Source: Bathynomus jamesi
Taxonomy: Eukaryota > Arthropoda > Malacostraca > Isopoda > Cirolanidae
DNA: 64,000 nucleotides
Reading direction: 5' to 3'
NCBI GenBank assembly: GCA_023014485.1
Contig: JAJOZX010001079.1
Location: 1 to 64,000 of the forward strand
Part shown: positions 10,412-22,144 of the stretch, piece by piece
Layout: every line of letters begins with the position of its first letter
Position numbering within the stretch: the first letter of the stretch is position 1
Made by a program: the position numbers and the translations under genes
The notes under the pieces: generated by a model
The model's database searches: none
Seen by the model: only the letters and a program-made list of their open reading frames with translations
Told to the model about the DNA's origin: nothing

Positions 10412-10516
10412 ACAATACTATTATTATACTATTGCTACTACTAATAGTACTACTACTACTATTACTACTACTGCTACTACTAATAATGATGATAATAATA
10501 CTAATAATAATAATAA
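10412..10516. repeat. ACT/ATT trinucleotide repeat tract
   Basis: Interrupted trinucleotide repeats (ACTACTACT, then ATAATAATA). Any ORF across this tract is simple-repeat translation. Confidence 0.85.
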
Positions 10517-10861
10517 CATATACCTTTATCGTCTACAAGGGTTATATCCCAAACCTTCATAATGAATTAATTTTCAAACTAATCGCAAGCAAAGCACAAG
10601 AACGTAAACAGGAACTCTTTTAGTTTTGTATAAACCCCATTATCACCTTAATAGTTCATTTTGGCTCCTGAGCCCGAGTTAAAAGGAGTTGAGATTAGGA
10701 TGAACATCTTTAATAAAGTTATTTTGATGGAATAAATGCTAAAATTTTTGAATAGGTTTAAAATTTAAGGAATTTTTTACGAGTCTCTGTATTCCTCTTC
10801 AAAGCTCAAAGATTGATCTTATCTACACTTTGCGGATAGTAAGAGTCGACAGACATGATAT

Positions 10862-11156
10862 CTTTGGTAACCTTTAGTTAGCTTCCGCCCGAATTGTTAA
10901 TTTTGATGAAGGTTAAACTTTTCACTCCACCTTAGACCTACAGTTTAACGTGGAATCCGAACCACGCCCCACCAGCAGCCCAGCGTCTTAACCACTAGGC
11001 CACTCAGGGTAACCATTTATCTACCAACCACTTTCTTTATTGTGTGGAGGAATGAACAGCTGGGTTTTGCTGCGCGCCGGCTGCCGTCACCGGGTCTCGA
11101 TCCTGGGGCCGATGGATTTGTAGTTAGCGACGCTAACCACACCACCACCGAGACGC
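10862..11156 (-). repeat. Dimeric tRNA-derived SINE
   Basis: Minus-strand copy of the SINE at 51694-52029. Both tRNA-like units are present, with B boxes (complements of GGGTCTCGATCC and of a degraded second one), and so is the shared tail TTCCGCCCGAATTG. It ends against ATATATA at the head side. Confidence 0.75.
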
Positions 11157-11211
11157 ATATATATAGTTATAGATATATAGCTATATGCCAGTGAAATATG
11201 TTGTGTCCTAT

Positions 11212-11320
11212 GTCCACGTTGCAACACCGTTTCCCGTTGGATCAGTGAGGTTAAGTGGTTTTGGGTCTGTTCAGTATTTGGTAACCTGTGGTTCGGATCT
11301 CACGTTACAAAGGAGCTAAA
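11212..11320 (+). repeat. 5S/tRNA-headed SINE fragment
   Basis: Plus-strand head GTTGCAACACCGTTTCCCGT, then GGATCAGTGAGGTTAAGTGG and GGGTCTGTTCAGTATTTGG, matching the 5S-like part. TGGTTCGGATCTCACG is the B box. Confidence 0.7.
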
Positions 11321-11346
11321 ACAACTCTAAACAGAATTATTAGTGA

Positions 11347-11601
<255 letters not shown>

Positions 11602-11604
<3 letters not shown>

Positions 11605-13228
11605 TACCGGTCAAAGTTTAAGTACACCCTGAAATATTCATAAATTTCAAATTTTGTTTATAGTTTTTCATTTATTTACTAAGTTATCATGACAAATTCA
11701 TAAGTACAAACATGGGAACTTAAATAGCAACAAATCAGGACAATTTACCAAAAGCAAAGTCCCTAAATTTTAGATTCATCAAAATAGCCTCCTCTAGCAG
11801 CAATTACAGTAGAACAAATTCGAGGCATGCGCTCAACAAGAGAAAGAAGATAGTCTGATGAAAGCTGCTGCCAGCACTCTTGTAAGAGTTACCAGAGCTT
11901 CTGAACTGAACAGTGGATGGCTGCTTGGCTTTCACTCGTCGATCCAGTTCATCCCACACTAGCTCGGTGGTGTTCAGATTCGGGGACTGTGCTGGCCATT
12001 CCATAACTGTGAGCTGACGTTGCCGTTCTTTCTGCTTCAGGTAATTTTGACACAGCTTGGAAGTGTGTTTAGGATCGTTGTGTTGCTGCATTATGAACTG
12101 TTGGCGAACTAGTCGCAGTCCAGATGGGATGGCATGGCGCTGTAGAATGCTGTGGTCACGTTGGTTCAGTATTCCAGTGACTTTGTGGAGATCTCCAACT
12201 TGCTCCCCTGCAAAACATCCCCAGACCATCACACTTTCTCCACCGAGCTTCACTGTTGGCACAACACACTGCTGTGTCATTCTTTCACCCGCTCTGCGCC
12301 GCACAAATACTCTGCGTTTGGATCCAAAAACTTCGAACTTTGATTCGTTAGTCCAAAGGACAAATTTCCACTGCTCAACAGTCCATTGTTGGTGTTTTTT
12401 AGCCAAGACTAGCCTTTTCTTTTTGTTCTGGAGTCTCAGCATTGGTTTCTTTGCTGCAGTTCGTCCTTTTAATCCTGCCTCTCTTAGTCTTCTCTGAACA
12501 GTTGATGTTGAAAATGTTGTACTTCTGGAGTTGTTCAGCTGGGCTTTGATTTCAGGTACTGTGAGGCGTCTGTTGCGCAGACTGGTGACTCGGATATACT
12601 TGTCCTGAGTCTGTTGTGGTTCTTGGTCGCCCTGATCTTTTTCTGTCCTTATTTTGACCAGTTTCTTCGTACCGTTTAATGGCACAAGCAACCGCATTCA
12701 CAGAAACTTTTAATTTTTTTGCAATTTGCCTCAGTGATTGGTCCTCTTTTCTCAAAGTTACAATCGACTGTCTTTTTTCTGTTGTTAACTGAGCCTTGTC
12801 ACCCATGTTTGCTTTTTGAAACACAGAAATATACCTTAAACTAAACAGTTAGCTCCTCTGCAAGAATTTTATATGTAAAGACTCTGCAGCGGATGTTAAT
12901 AACTGATCACATGTATTAACATACTCCTGAAGAAGCACACTACCGCAGTAAAAACTTTTAAACTGTTTTTGGACCTATGTGCACAGCTAATGGCATTAAT
13001 TTTAGGTTGCATGCTAGACGTCAATTAACACATTTTGAAGGCTATTTTGAAGAAGCGTCTGTATTACAACACACTGCATAGGGCAGATGCACTGAAGCAT
13101 ACAATATGAAAGCCAGGTAAGCAAATTCATCTCTAGTACTGTTAAGTTTACATTTGAAGTTTATGTCATGAGCTAAGCAGCAAAACATTGGAAATTAGTA
13201 GGTGTACTTAAACTTTTGACCGGTAGTG
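11602..13228 (-). mobile_element. Tc1-like transposon, 1.63 kb
   Basis: Inverted ends: the right end, read inward, is CACTACCGGTCAAAAGTTTA; the left end is TACTACCGGTCAAAGTTTAA. TA lies on both sides. This matches the well-known CACTACCGGTCAAAAG type of Tc1 terminus. The transposase is on the minus strand and inactive. TA microsatellites border both ends. Confidence 0.9.
11777..12806 (-). pseudogene. Tc1-like transposase, frameshifted and active-site mutated
   Basis: The start codon at 12806-12804 opens MGDKAQLTTEKRQSIVTLRK, the N-terminal paired-type HTH, ending with the GRPR hinge. A frameshift near 12605-12625 moves to the frame with DKYIRVTSLRNRRLT, the second HTH. The catalytic part has WTNESKF (first Asp changed to Asn), HNDPKHT (second Asp) and NTTELVWDELD (Glu). 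Spacing between second and third acidic residues is 36, so it is a DD36E-type Tc1. A further frameshift follows KQPSTVQ. The Asp to Asn change alone should abolish catalysis. Confidence 0.85.
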
Positions 13229-13297
13229 TATATATAATTATATATATATATATTATATTATATTATATATATATATATATAATATATATATATATAT
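13229..13297. repeat. (TA)n tract at Tc1 right end
   Basis: Imperfect TA repeat directly following the Tc1 element. Confidence 0.85.
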
Positions 13298-13586
13298 GAG
13301 CTAATACGATAAATGTCTTTCAGTTGATCGCCTCCTATATTTGAAGAGCTCTCCATACATTTTTTTTTTAGAAATACGGAATGAAATAAAACACCAAAAT
13401 GACGAATCAAACACCCTGGCACTCATTTCCTTGGTAATACAGTGCCATACTGAATGTTATGAAACCACTTAATTTGGTTCTTATTTCTCCTCTTTGGTAA
13501 AGCCGCTGTGAACGAACATTTATATTGATAGTCACCAGCCATTCAGCGGGGGACCTACACGATGATTCATCGTGTGTCTATATGGT

Positions 13587-13588
<2 letters not shown>

Positions 13589-13650
<62 letters not shown>
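13589..13650. repeat. (CA)n(TA)n microsatellite
   Basis: ACACACAC followed by ATATATAT, about 60 bases. Confidence 0.9.
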
Positions 13651-13653
<3 letters not shown>

Positions 13654-13718
13654 AATGACAATGATCGTGAAAATAATGATAACGTTTATCGGCAGGAGGC
13701 AAATGCCATAAAATATCT

Positions 13719-14064
13719 AACTTTGGTTTGTTTTTTGCTTCCGCCTGAATTGGTCATTCTGACGAAGGTCAAGTTTGTTGCTCTACTTTAGACCTACAGC
13801 TTAACGTGCAATCCGAACTATGACCTACCACGGGTGGTCAGAAATTGCAAAGTCCTCGCCCGGATTCGATTTCATGACTTTCCGATCAGCAGACCAGCGT
13901 CTTAACCATTAGGATTACCCAGGGTACCCATTTATCTACCAACCAATTTTATTGTATGGAAGGATGAACAGCTGGGCTTGCTGTGCGTCAACTGCCGTCA
14001 CCGAGTATCGAACCCGGGGTAGGTGGATTCGTAGTCAGCGATGCTAACCACTACACCACCGAGA

Positions 14065-14067
<3 letters not shown>
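13719..14067 (-). repeat. Dimeric tRNA-derived SINE, near full length
   Basis: Minus-strand copy with both tRNA-like heads (B-box complements GAGTATCGAACCCG and GGATTCGATTTCATG), the linker containing CCATTTATCTACCAACCA, and the tail with TTCCGCCTGAATTGG. The outer head ends GAGACGC against a (TA)n tract, as in the copies at 11156 and 51694. Confidence 0.8.
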
Positions 14068-14115
<48 letters not shown>

Positions 14116-14162
14116 CACACACACACCACACACCACATATATATATATATATATATATATAT
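14068..14162. repeat. (TA)n(CA)n(TA)n microsatellite
   Basis: TA repeats with an ACACAC-type interruption. Confidence 0.9.
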
Positions 14163-15334
14163 GTAAAAATTATAGTCATATTATAAGTTTTGCGAAAAGT
14201 ATCGCTCACTGTATTTAAAGAGATATTGCTGGAATCCTATTACATCCATATGGTAGGAGTGGGTATCTGGGACAATGCATCACTTTCTTGGGCCCAGTAC
14301 ACAATCACATGGCGGGCTCCCTTGCCTCTGACTCCTGCCCCCTGGTTTCATTCAGGTTAATTATGCATATTTCTTTGCATATTTTTATTGAAATGCATTA
14401 CACCGACATCAGATCAGAATTAATAAACACATCATTAACAATAAAGCTACAAGAAAGGTTTAAAACATTTTCTTAATTGAGGCCTGCGGGCCCCTTGGGT
14501 GTTTCGGCTCCAGTAAACTTTATCCATTTTATTCCGCATGCTTGAGCCCTGCTGGGTACAGCCTCTGATTGGTCAGCTAAGATCGCGTGATTCATGCTAT
14601 AAAATGAATTCAAAGATTTTTTGTGTAGATAAGGAACATTATCGATAATATAAATAATATTTAACATTGATAAAAATGTCTATTATCAAAAGAAAAATGG
14701 TGCAAAAAAAAGTGCAGAAATAATTTCAACCTAAAATTATTTGTTGAAATGAGAAATATAGAAAAAAATTAGAGCTAATTTGGCGTATTTTTTTCTTACG
14801 TAATTTGAAACACTTCTTAGATCGCGTAAGTATGGCTAGGCACTAGGATAGGTTCGTTTGTGACGTTACAGGCGCTGGGTGGTCTTGCCATATTCTTTTG
14901 AAATAGGACTCTATCTATCTTTACCGTTTATGCTAACATAATATTTTTTTAAATTTTTTTTTACAATGTAATTTTGATTAGTTAATTTTAAAACAATTTG
15001 AAGTAACCTAACCTTTATACTTTATTTAGAGTAACCCACGTGGACAAATCTAACCTATTTTATCCTAACCTAGGCAATCAAGGTATTATTATGAAATCTG
15101 ACGAATATTGAATTTTTTTTTCAACAAAGTTGGTGAATGTCCTGTTTTTCAGCGCAAAAATCCCCATTTCACTTTTTTTAGCTTTCTCCGGTTCATAATT
15201 CAGAACTGTAATTTTTTTTAATTCAAAACCATTATTTCCTTCATTCAAATAAATGAATTTCTCTGCATGGGTCTATTTTTTTGAACGTTCACTATCTGTC
15301 TTTATTTGGAGCACACGGATTATATACATATATA

Positions 15335-15340
<6 letters not shown>
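14163..15340. other. No supported gene; AT-rich with scattered CCTAACC motifs
   Basis: Nothing coding recognised. CCTAACC and AACCTA motifs around 15000-15075 resemble the TTAGG-type core of the foldback family but do not form a foldback here. Confidence 0.45.

Positions 15341-15417
<77 letters not shown>
15341..15417. repeat. (CA)n(TA)n microsatellite
   Basis: ACACAC tract followed by a TA tract. Confidence 0.9.
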
Positions 15418-15420
<3 letters not shown>

Positions 15421-16097
15421 TCGCAAATATTTTTACAGGCAAAGAGAGTTCACTGTTCAGAATACACCTAACACTAATACAGTAATACAGATACTGTAAT
15501 TGAAATTACGCGTTACAGTTCAAAACTCTAATTATTAACCATAAATACTTTGTTTCAATTCACCACATATAATAAACCTAAACATGTGTGTTAGAATCAC
15601 CTCCAAGTAAGAAGATTCATCTTCAGAAACTGCAGGTTGTTCATTACAGTTTGTTTATAAATGAAGATTGACGTATTTCAGCTCCCTGAGGCGTAAATAT
15701 AAACTTTCGCCCAAGACTTTATCGATATTAGTTGAGATTAAAAATTATCCATTTGTGAGCATAAAAATTAGCATTTTTTGTATAAACAATGAGGTTTCTC
15801 CATACATATATTTAAAGTTCGCATATATATATATATATATATATGGTTGTTCATAAATATTTTGAAGGCAGAGCGTAGAGGTTATATATATATGAAGCAA
15901 ATATTTTTCTTTTTCTTTTATTTATTTACTTGGTCAATCATTTTGGGTCTATCGATTTGACCATGTATGTGTGTGTAAATCTGTACCCGCCTGTATAATC
16001 CAAACTAGTTAATAGCTATATCCGAATGTCTTTACTCGAATATCTCTAATTACCCATCCTGTAACCAGTACCCAAGTACCCCAAATAAATAAATAAA
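15418..16097. other. No supported feature
   Basis: AT-rich sequence with a short (TA)n at 15823-15844. No ORF or element end recognised. Confidence 0.45.
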
Positions 16098-16172
<75 letters not shown>

Positions 16173-16198
16173 CACTATATCTATACACACACACACAA
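16098..16198. repeat. (TA)n with (CA)n
   Basis: Long TA tract with single interruptions, then a short ACACAC stretch. Confidence 0.9.
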
Positions 16199-16239
16199 AG
16201 TGAAAATTGATCGGTGATTTTTGGTGGAACGTTCGGCAA

Positions 16240-16305
16240 CGATCTTCTAGACAACCAAACGATAGAAACCAACGACCTTCTAGACAACCAAACGATAGAA
16301 ACCAC
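16240..16305. repeat. Two-copy direct repeat of about 32 bp
   Basis: The unit CTTCTAGACAACCAAACGAT followed by AGAAACCA occurs twice in tandem. Confidence 0.8.
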
Positions 16306-16599
16306 ACATTTTCACTTATAAAAATAACGTTGAACTACTCATGTATTAGTCGGTCGAAGTACAACCGTGGAGGAATTGTTATAAAATAAGGTAGAGCGAA
16401 TAATGATCTTACCTGTCAGTCGTAAACGGAAGATCAGCTCCGTCTTCAGACAGAAAAATTGAGATCAACTTATATTGATTCAAAGTCTTGAGAAGTAAAT
16501 TATGTAATTAATAAATATAAAGATTTTTTTTTAATAAACTTTACTTTTATAACTTTAGTTTTCATTATTATTTATTTTTTACATATTTACAAACTGATT

Positions 16600-17126
16600 A
16601 TCAAGGTAGGAAGCACGAGTGTGATATGTACCAGTAAGAGGTCAGTCAAATTGACACCACTGAAGTTAATTTTTTTTTCTATATATAAAATTTTATATTG
16701 ATTTAGATATATGTAGATTTTTAAATAATATATACACATAGATATTTCCCGAAATTTCATATACATATGTACATACACACACACACACACACTATATATA
16801 TATTTATATTTATTATAGAAGAAAATTATATAATTCATTTATTATAGAAGAAAATTATATAATTTAATCCTTATAGCACTAAAATTCTCATCACTATATA
16901 GCGAGTATAATTTAAATTTTCAACGCTCACAAACACTTAAATATTTTGAGCTTGACGATTGTATATTTATATATTGTATATATTTATATATTTATATATT
17001 GTATATTTATATTTATATATATTTATATATTTATAAATACGATTCTTTTTGTAAATGCTTTTATATGTAATCACAACCAATAAACACCACAACACACAAA
17101 TTATAAATTCATAAATAAATTAACAA
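16600..17126. other. No supported gene
   Basis: AT-rich; includes a two-copy repeat of TTTATTATAGAAGAAAATTA near 16810-16865 and a TATATTTATA-rich stretch near 16960-17035. Confidence 0.45.
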
Positions 17127-17340
17127 TGATCAATCATTAAAATTCATGTTTTTTAAATCATCGTTGATCATTTTTCATCTATAAATTGATCACTATATTT
17201 TGATTCATATATACTGAAGTATATTAGCATAATCATTTTAAATTTCATGGTTGATCATGTAGTAGCTGGGCGAATTCATTAGTAATCCGAAGTGATCACC
17301 ATTGGTGATCAGTAATCCAACTGATCAATTATGGTGATCA
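17127..17340. repeat. Cluster of eight TGATCA palindromes
   Basis: TGATCA occurs at 17127, 17165, 17187, 17252, 17293, 17306, 17322 and 17335. About 0.05 occurrences would be expected by chance in 214 bases. This could be subterminal binding sites of an unrecognised element or a protein-binding cluster. Confidence 0.6.
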
Positions 17341-17414
17341 AAAAAGAAACCAGCAAACGAGGAGAAGCACTTGTTGAGTCTCTACAAGGAAGAGCGAGAC
17401 ACGACTGATCGCAT

Positions 17415-17490
17415 CTAGGTGAGAGGGAGGGAGAGAGAGAGAGAGGGAGAGAGGGAGAGAGAGAAACCGAAAGAGAGAGAGAGACAGGGC
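17415..17490. repeat. (GA)n-rich tract
   Basis: Imperfect GAGAGA with GGGAGAG interruptions. Confidence 0.85.
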
Positions 17491-17638
17491 GAGGGAGAAA
17501 TGTAAAGGGAGAAATTAAAGAGAGAGTAGCTGAGAGAGAGTTCAAGGGAGAGTTAGAGGGAGGATATTTGGTAGTGTAAGAGAAAGGAAGAAGATAGATA
17601 GTCCAGAAATTTTCGATATATATATATATATATATATC

Positions 17639-17809
17639 GTAAAATGGGGTACCTGGACCCTAATAAGTTTAAGGTAAATTTCGGTGTTATTTTTTTCAGT
17701 TTAGGTACCTACAATTTATGGACAAAATTCATACCTTTATATAACGAAATTTACCTTAAACTTATTAGGGCCCAGTTACCCCTGCAGGGTCCTAGGTACC
17801 CCATTTTAC
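17639..17809. mobile_element. Foldback MITE, 171 bp, in (TA)n
   Basis: Both ends read inward start GTAAAATGGGGTACCT and share CCTAATAAGTTTAAGGTAAA further in. The right arm carries a short insertion (GCAGGGGTAACTGGG) relative to the left. TA microsatellites lie at 17619-17637 and 17811-17868. Confidence 0.75.
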
Positions 17810-17871
<62 letters not shown>

Positions 17872-18034
17872 CAGAAATCAGGAAGAAATGTCTTTACTAA
17901 CAATTAACCAACTGTTTTGGAAGCCTTTAAATTCCACAGTCAATCGATCCCAAAATTTACAATCTATTTATGGTCGCTACGATTCTTTTAATAATTTAAT
18001 TCTCAAATTTTAAATTTTAATTATTAAAAACTTG

Positions 18035-18235
18035 GGATCACCTGACGATCAGGGCCCCCATGTTTTCTTGTTTTTTGCTTTACAGTACCAAATATAATAA
18101 TAAATTAAATTGAGCCCGGTTAGGTCAACTGTACGCCCTTGACGATTGGTTAGGTTAAGTCGTGATATTTTCGTTAGTTTTAACGAAGATATCATTTGGT
18201 AATTGAGGCTGGGGGCCCTGATCTTCAGGTGATAC
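18035..18235. mobile_element. Foldback FB1 (TTAGG-type core)
   Basis: Ends GGATCACCTGACGATCAGGG and (reading inward from the right) GTATCACCTGAAGATCAGGG. Flanks AAAACTTG and AAAACGTG give an 8-bp target duplication with one mismatch. The core holds GATTGGTTAGGTTAAGTCGT and GATATTTTCGTTAG. The two arms are no longer equal: the left carries extra AT-rich sequence. Confidence 0.75.
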
Positions 18236-18663
18236 AAAACGTGAAACATTAAAATTATTAGTCCAAATATCTACATAATAATAAAGACTTTGACAAATAG
18301 AAACAAATTTATTAAGATCTTAAAGCAATACGTCCTTCATTGAAACGTGATTACTTCATTGAGGATACCGAAAATTTAGATTAGCCTTGAATTTGTATAT
18401 AAAGAGTGTGCCTATAATGAAAAGGTCAGACTCTAAAGCGGCACTGGTTAACTGGCACAGTGAACTCCGGATCATCATACAATGGGTGGTGGCAGGGAGT
18501 GATGGGAATTACTGCATAATGAAGAACCCACTAATGTACTATGGTGGTAGAGTATGGAGCTGTTAATTTGAAATTTCTGCGTTCGTATCTCGGCTCTGAT
18601 CTCAGATTTGTATCGATTCTCAAATACTAGATTGAGCTACTAAACTGGAATATATATATATAT

Positions 18664-19260
18664 GGATCTTTTCGGTTTGACGGTCTGTAATATTTTTTAA
18701 CATTACTTGTTTTTTATTGTCCAGTTTTAATCGAGGATTTCAAAAATAACATTCATGTTTTAGAGAAACAAATAGTGGGGCAGTTATACATTTTAGGTTA
18801 GAGAGTATCACATACGCTTTAAGATTCCAAAATCGCTGAAAGTTTTAGGTCAACTGTACGCTCATGACGATTGGTTAGGTTAAGTCATGATATTTTCGTT
18901 TGTTTTGACAGTAAACTAACGAAAATATCATGACTTAACCTAACCAATCGTCAAGGGCGTACAGTTGACCTAACTGGGCATTCTGTTAACCTAACCGGGC
19001 ATTCAGTTAACCTAACCAGTTGGTAGAGTCTAGAATTTGACGGTCCCGTAGCCATGACTCGTTTTTTACGCCGGCTGTCAAACCAAAAAGATCCCAATAC
19101 GGTTTGAAATATATATTTTAAATTTGTTAAATTGCATATAACTGCCTCACTATTTGTTTCTCTAAAACATGAATGTTATTTTTGAAATCCTCGATTAAAA
19201 CTGGACAATAAAAACAAGTAATGTTAAAAAATATTACAGGCCGTCAAACCGAAAAGATCC
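18664..19260. mobile_element. Foldback FB2, 597 bp, in (TA)n
   Basis: Arms of about 140 bases start GGATCTTTTCGGTTTGACGG and end with its complement. Inside lies a second palindrome made of the shared core (GGTTAGGTTAAGTCATGATA and its inverse, then AACCTAACCAATCGTCAAGG). The flanks are TA repeats, which hide the target duplication. Confidence 0.8.
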
Positions 19261-19275
19261 ATATATATATATATA

Positions 19276-19958
19276 AACAGAAGATAATTTAAATGAGCAT
19301 AAAAATACATAAAAACCTCATATCAGCGAACTTGGCCTCGAATATAGGGCAAAAAAAAAAAAGTAGCTAAAAAATAAACACGTTTTTGACAAATTAAACT
19401 ATACACTAGTTTAACTAGATGCAATTTAAAGTTTATTACAGCATAGTATACTGTACTGTACAATATTAATCATAACATAATGGCTTGAATGAAATGTACT
19501 GTTTACTTCATGCGTTCGAACGCGTGGTGTGTCCTTGGATTGGGTTAATTATTATTATTATTAAAGTATATATTTCTTTATTATTTACGTTTAAAAATAG
19601 GTTTAATTATAAAAAGGGAATTTTTGCGTCGGGTTGGAACTGAACCCCATTTTCCTCATAAGATATATCCAAGATTTCGCGCGTATCGGCAAAATCTTTA
19701 GGTGGCTGATATGGCGGATATGGCGGGATCTGTTGTATTACTATTTCCTATAGTTTACTGATGGTTGGAAGGATGGAATGGATCTGTAGTTTGAGGAGGA
19801 GGATTTTTCTCCTGCTTTAAAAATAGGGCATATTCTATCCTTTTTCAGGCAGTCTGAGAGGAAAGCATTTTGAATGGATAGTTTAATGAACTTTGCGAGT
19901 TTGGGCGCAGTTAAGTTTGCGCATTCTTCGTAAATTATGTGTGGGATTGTGCCTAGCG

Positions 19959-19996
<38 letters not shown>

Positions 19997-20009
19997 TAAT
20001 AATAATACT
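19276..20009. other. No supported gene
   Basis: AT-rich sequence. An (AAT)n-type tract at 19963-20006 adjoins the next SINE. No coding signal recognised. Confidence 0.45.
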
Positions 20010-20132
20010 GGGTAGTAGTTGGATGAGAGACCGCCCTCTGCGCTCAGATTATGTAGCGATTCGCGAACAACGTAGAGCTGTGGGTCTCCGCCGTCATATG
20101 ACGCAGAGCAAAGGAGATCAAACAACCCCCAT
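20010..20132 (+). repeat. 5S/tRNA-headed SINE, 5' truncated
   Basis: Begins inside the 5S-like head (GTAGTAGTTGGATGAGAGAC), then CCGCCCTCTGCGCTCAGAT and the tail GTGGGTCTCCGCCGTCATAT. It ends just before the mariner end at 20140. Confidence 0.7.
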
Positions 20133-20199
20133 CACTATACAGGGTGTACATAAAGTCAGGATCTATTTTTGTGAAGCACTTGGAAATTATGGAATTCAA

Positions 20200-20577
20200 T
20201 CATAAAATGATAAAGTGGTAACATTTATTAAATAATTAAGAGTAGGATTCGACGTGACGCCCATCAGTATCCCTGCACAGCTCAAATCGTTCCGCAGCAT
20301 TTCTAACACATTCTGGAGCATTTGCGGGATTATGTTATCTGCAGCAGTTCGTATACGTGTACGTAAGTTTTCAAGACTCGTAATCTTCGTCTGATAGACG
20401 TGCGATTTGATAAGCCCCATGCAAAGAAATCTAAAGGGGTTAAATCTGGTGATCTCGCTGGCCAAGGTCTGTTGCTTCCGCGTCCGATCCAGCAATTTGG
20501 AAAACGTCCATTTAGATTTTAGATAATCCTGAACAATTTTGGCATAGTGACAAGGAGCACCATCATGTTGATAGACG
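20200..20577 (-). pseudogene. Mariner transposase C-terminal half, left arm
   Basis: The minus-strand coding copy is broken in several places (for example an insertion after the YLK segment) but keeps HDGAPCHYAKIVQ and, in other frames, IKSHVYQTKITSLENL. Confidence 0.75.
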
Positions 20578-20598
20578 ACGGGGATAGGATTGTTAGTA

Positions 20599-20939
20599 CC
20601 GTCGTCTATCAACATGATGGTCCTCCTTGTCACTATGCCAAAATTGTTCAGGATTGTCTAAATGGACATTTTCCAAATCGTTGGATCGGACGCGGAAGCA
20701 ACAGAACTTGGCCAGCGAGATCACCAGATTTAACCCCTTTAGATTTCTTTGCATGGGGCTTTATCAAATCGCACGTCTATCAGACGAAGATTACGAGTCT
20801 TGAAAACTTACGTACACGTATACGAACTGCTGCAGATAACATAACCCCGCAAATGCTCCAGAATGTGTTGAGAAATGCTGCGGAACGATTTGAACTGTGC
20901 AGGGATACTGATGGGCGTCACGTCGAATCCTACTCTTAA
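20599..20939 (+). pseudogene. Mariner transposase C-terminal half, right arm
   Basis: Open from VVYQHDGPPCHYAKIVQ through [17 protein letters not shown] to a stop at 20937-20939. The second and third aspartates are 41 residues apart (DD41D). The DNA-binding domain and first aspartate are absent, so this can only be a partial protein. Confidence 0.8.
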
Positions 20940-21039
20940 TTATTTAATAAATGTCACCACTTTATCATTTTATGATTGAATTCCATATAATTTCCAAGTG
21001 CTTCACAAAAATAGATCCTGACTTTATGTACACCCTGTA

Positions 21040-21334
21040 TTTACGTCAGTATGCTTCAGTATACATATATGTCGCCGGAGATGTTTGTATAATCCGTACA
21101 GTATGTGTATGCACGAAAACCTGTATGTAGGCATGTATATAACTATGAGTATAAATGTGTGTATATACAAACTGTATAAGTGTGTATACATTGTGTATAC
21201 ATATGTATTCTATACATATGTAATGAATTTAGGTATGTAATGAATTTCAGTAAGAGTTCTTATGAGATAATAAGGAAGAATTTTCGATGTAATTGTGTAC
21301 CTCCTTGTCAGATATTTTTAGAATTTTAAAGACT
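21040..21334. other. No supported feature
   Basis: Sequence rich in TGTATAC/ATGTATA words; no element or ORF recognised. Confidence 0.4.
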
Positions 21335-21546
21335 AAATTTACCCACAATTTATACCCACAATATTTATCCAAATTTTTACCCTCAACATTTACCCCCAAT
21401 TTTTACCCAAATTTTTACCCCTAATATTTATCCCAATATTTACCTCCAATTTTTACACTCAATATTTACCCTCAGTATTTACCCCCAATTTTTACCCAAA
21501 AATTTTACCCCCAATATTTACCCGAATTTTTACCTCCAATTTTTTT
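21335..21546. repeat. Degenerate minisatellite TTTACCCCCAAT
   Basis: About 14 diverged copies of a 12-15 base unit around TTTACCCCCAATATT, ending where the sequence turns to TTTTTTCGAATGGG. Confidence 0.8.
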
Positions 21547-21597
21547 CGAATGGGTCACTTTCTGAGTGGGTAATTTCTTCTGGCAGAGAACTATAAA

Positions 21598-21689
21598 CAG
21601 AGTGGCCACAAAGTTCCTTTGCAGTGAAATTACAGCATATCTGTATGTTGCCCTTGTTTTTCATATAAAGGGACTTTGTGGCCACCCTG
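21598..21689. mobile_element. 92-bp MITE, copy 1
   Basis: Ends CAGAGTGGCCACAAAGTTCC and, inward from the right, CAGGGTGGCCACAAAGTCCC. A copy of the same length is at 45975-46066. The CAGGGTG-type end and TA after the right end suggest a mariner-derived MITE. Confidence 0.8.
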
Positions 21690-22088
21690 TACTTGTGGTA
21701 TACGAATTTTAATGTGATTATTTTTATATGATTTGTTAATTAAATGGGATTTAATATGATTAGTTTAATGATTTGTTAATTAATTTGATCATTTTGGATA
21801 ACGATTATTTCAAAACAAAGACGAGAGAGAGAGAGAGAGGGGAGGGGGGTTTGAGTGTTTTAAAGGGTAACCAAAAGTTTACAGTGCGGCCTTTTTTTTA
21901 ACCAATAGTATAACGTACATTAGTTTTGTAAAAGTGTTTCAGCGCTCTTTTTCGCGGGACATTTTCATACAAAAAAAAAGACAAACCAGATTCCTTCCTT
22001 GGATCAGAGGTGTGTTAAATTTTAGTGTGAAATTATATTAAAAGTAAGCCCGAAATGTGATACCGATCGTGTAAGTACATTCCTTACC

Positions 22089-22089
<1 letters not shown>

Positions 22090-22142
<53 letters not shown>
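22090..22142. repeat. (CT)n microsatellite
   Basis: Nearly pure CT repeat. Confidence 0.9.

Positions 22143-22144
<2 letters not shown>

Larger units (their letters stand above)
20140..21037. mobile_element. Mirror-image mariner: two inverted 3' halves
   Basis: Both ends read inward CAGGGTGTACATAAAGTCAG and are flanked by TA. The left arm (20140 to about 20577) is an inverted copy of the right arm (about 20599-21037), each carrying the C-terminal half of a DD41D transposase and the 3' UTR, around a spacer of about 20 bases. No 5' half exists. Arms differ by substitutions and indels, so the structure is not a fresh copy. Confidence 0.85.

Noticed and set aside
10267..10623. 118-residue open frame
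   Set aside because: Most of it is a trinucleotide repeat tract (poly-Leu, poly-Ile); no domain.
12057..12497. Plus-strand 146-residue frame over the Tc1 element
   Set aside because: It is the antisense shadow of the Tc1 transposase on the minus strand.
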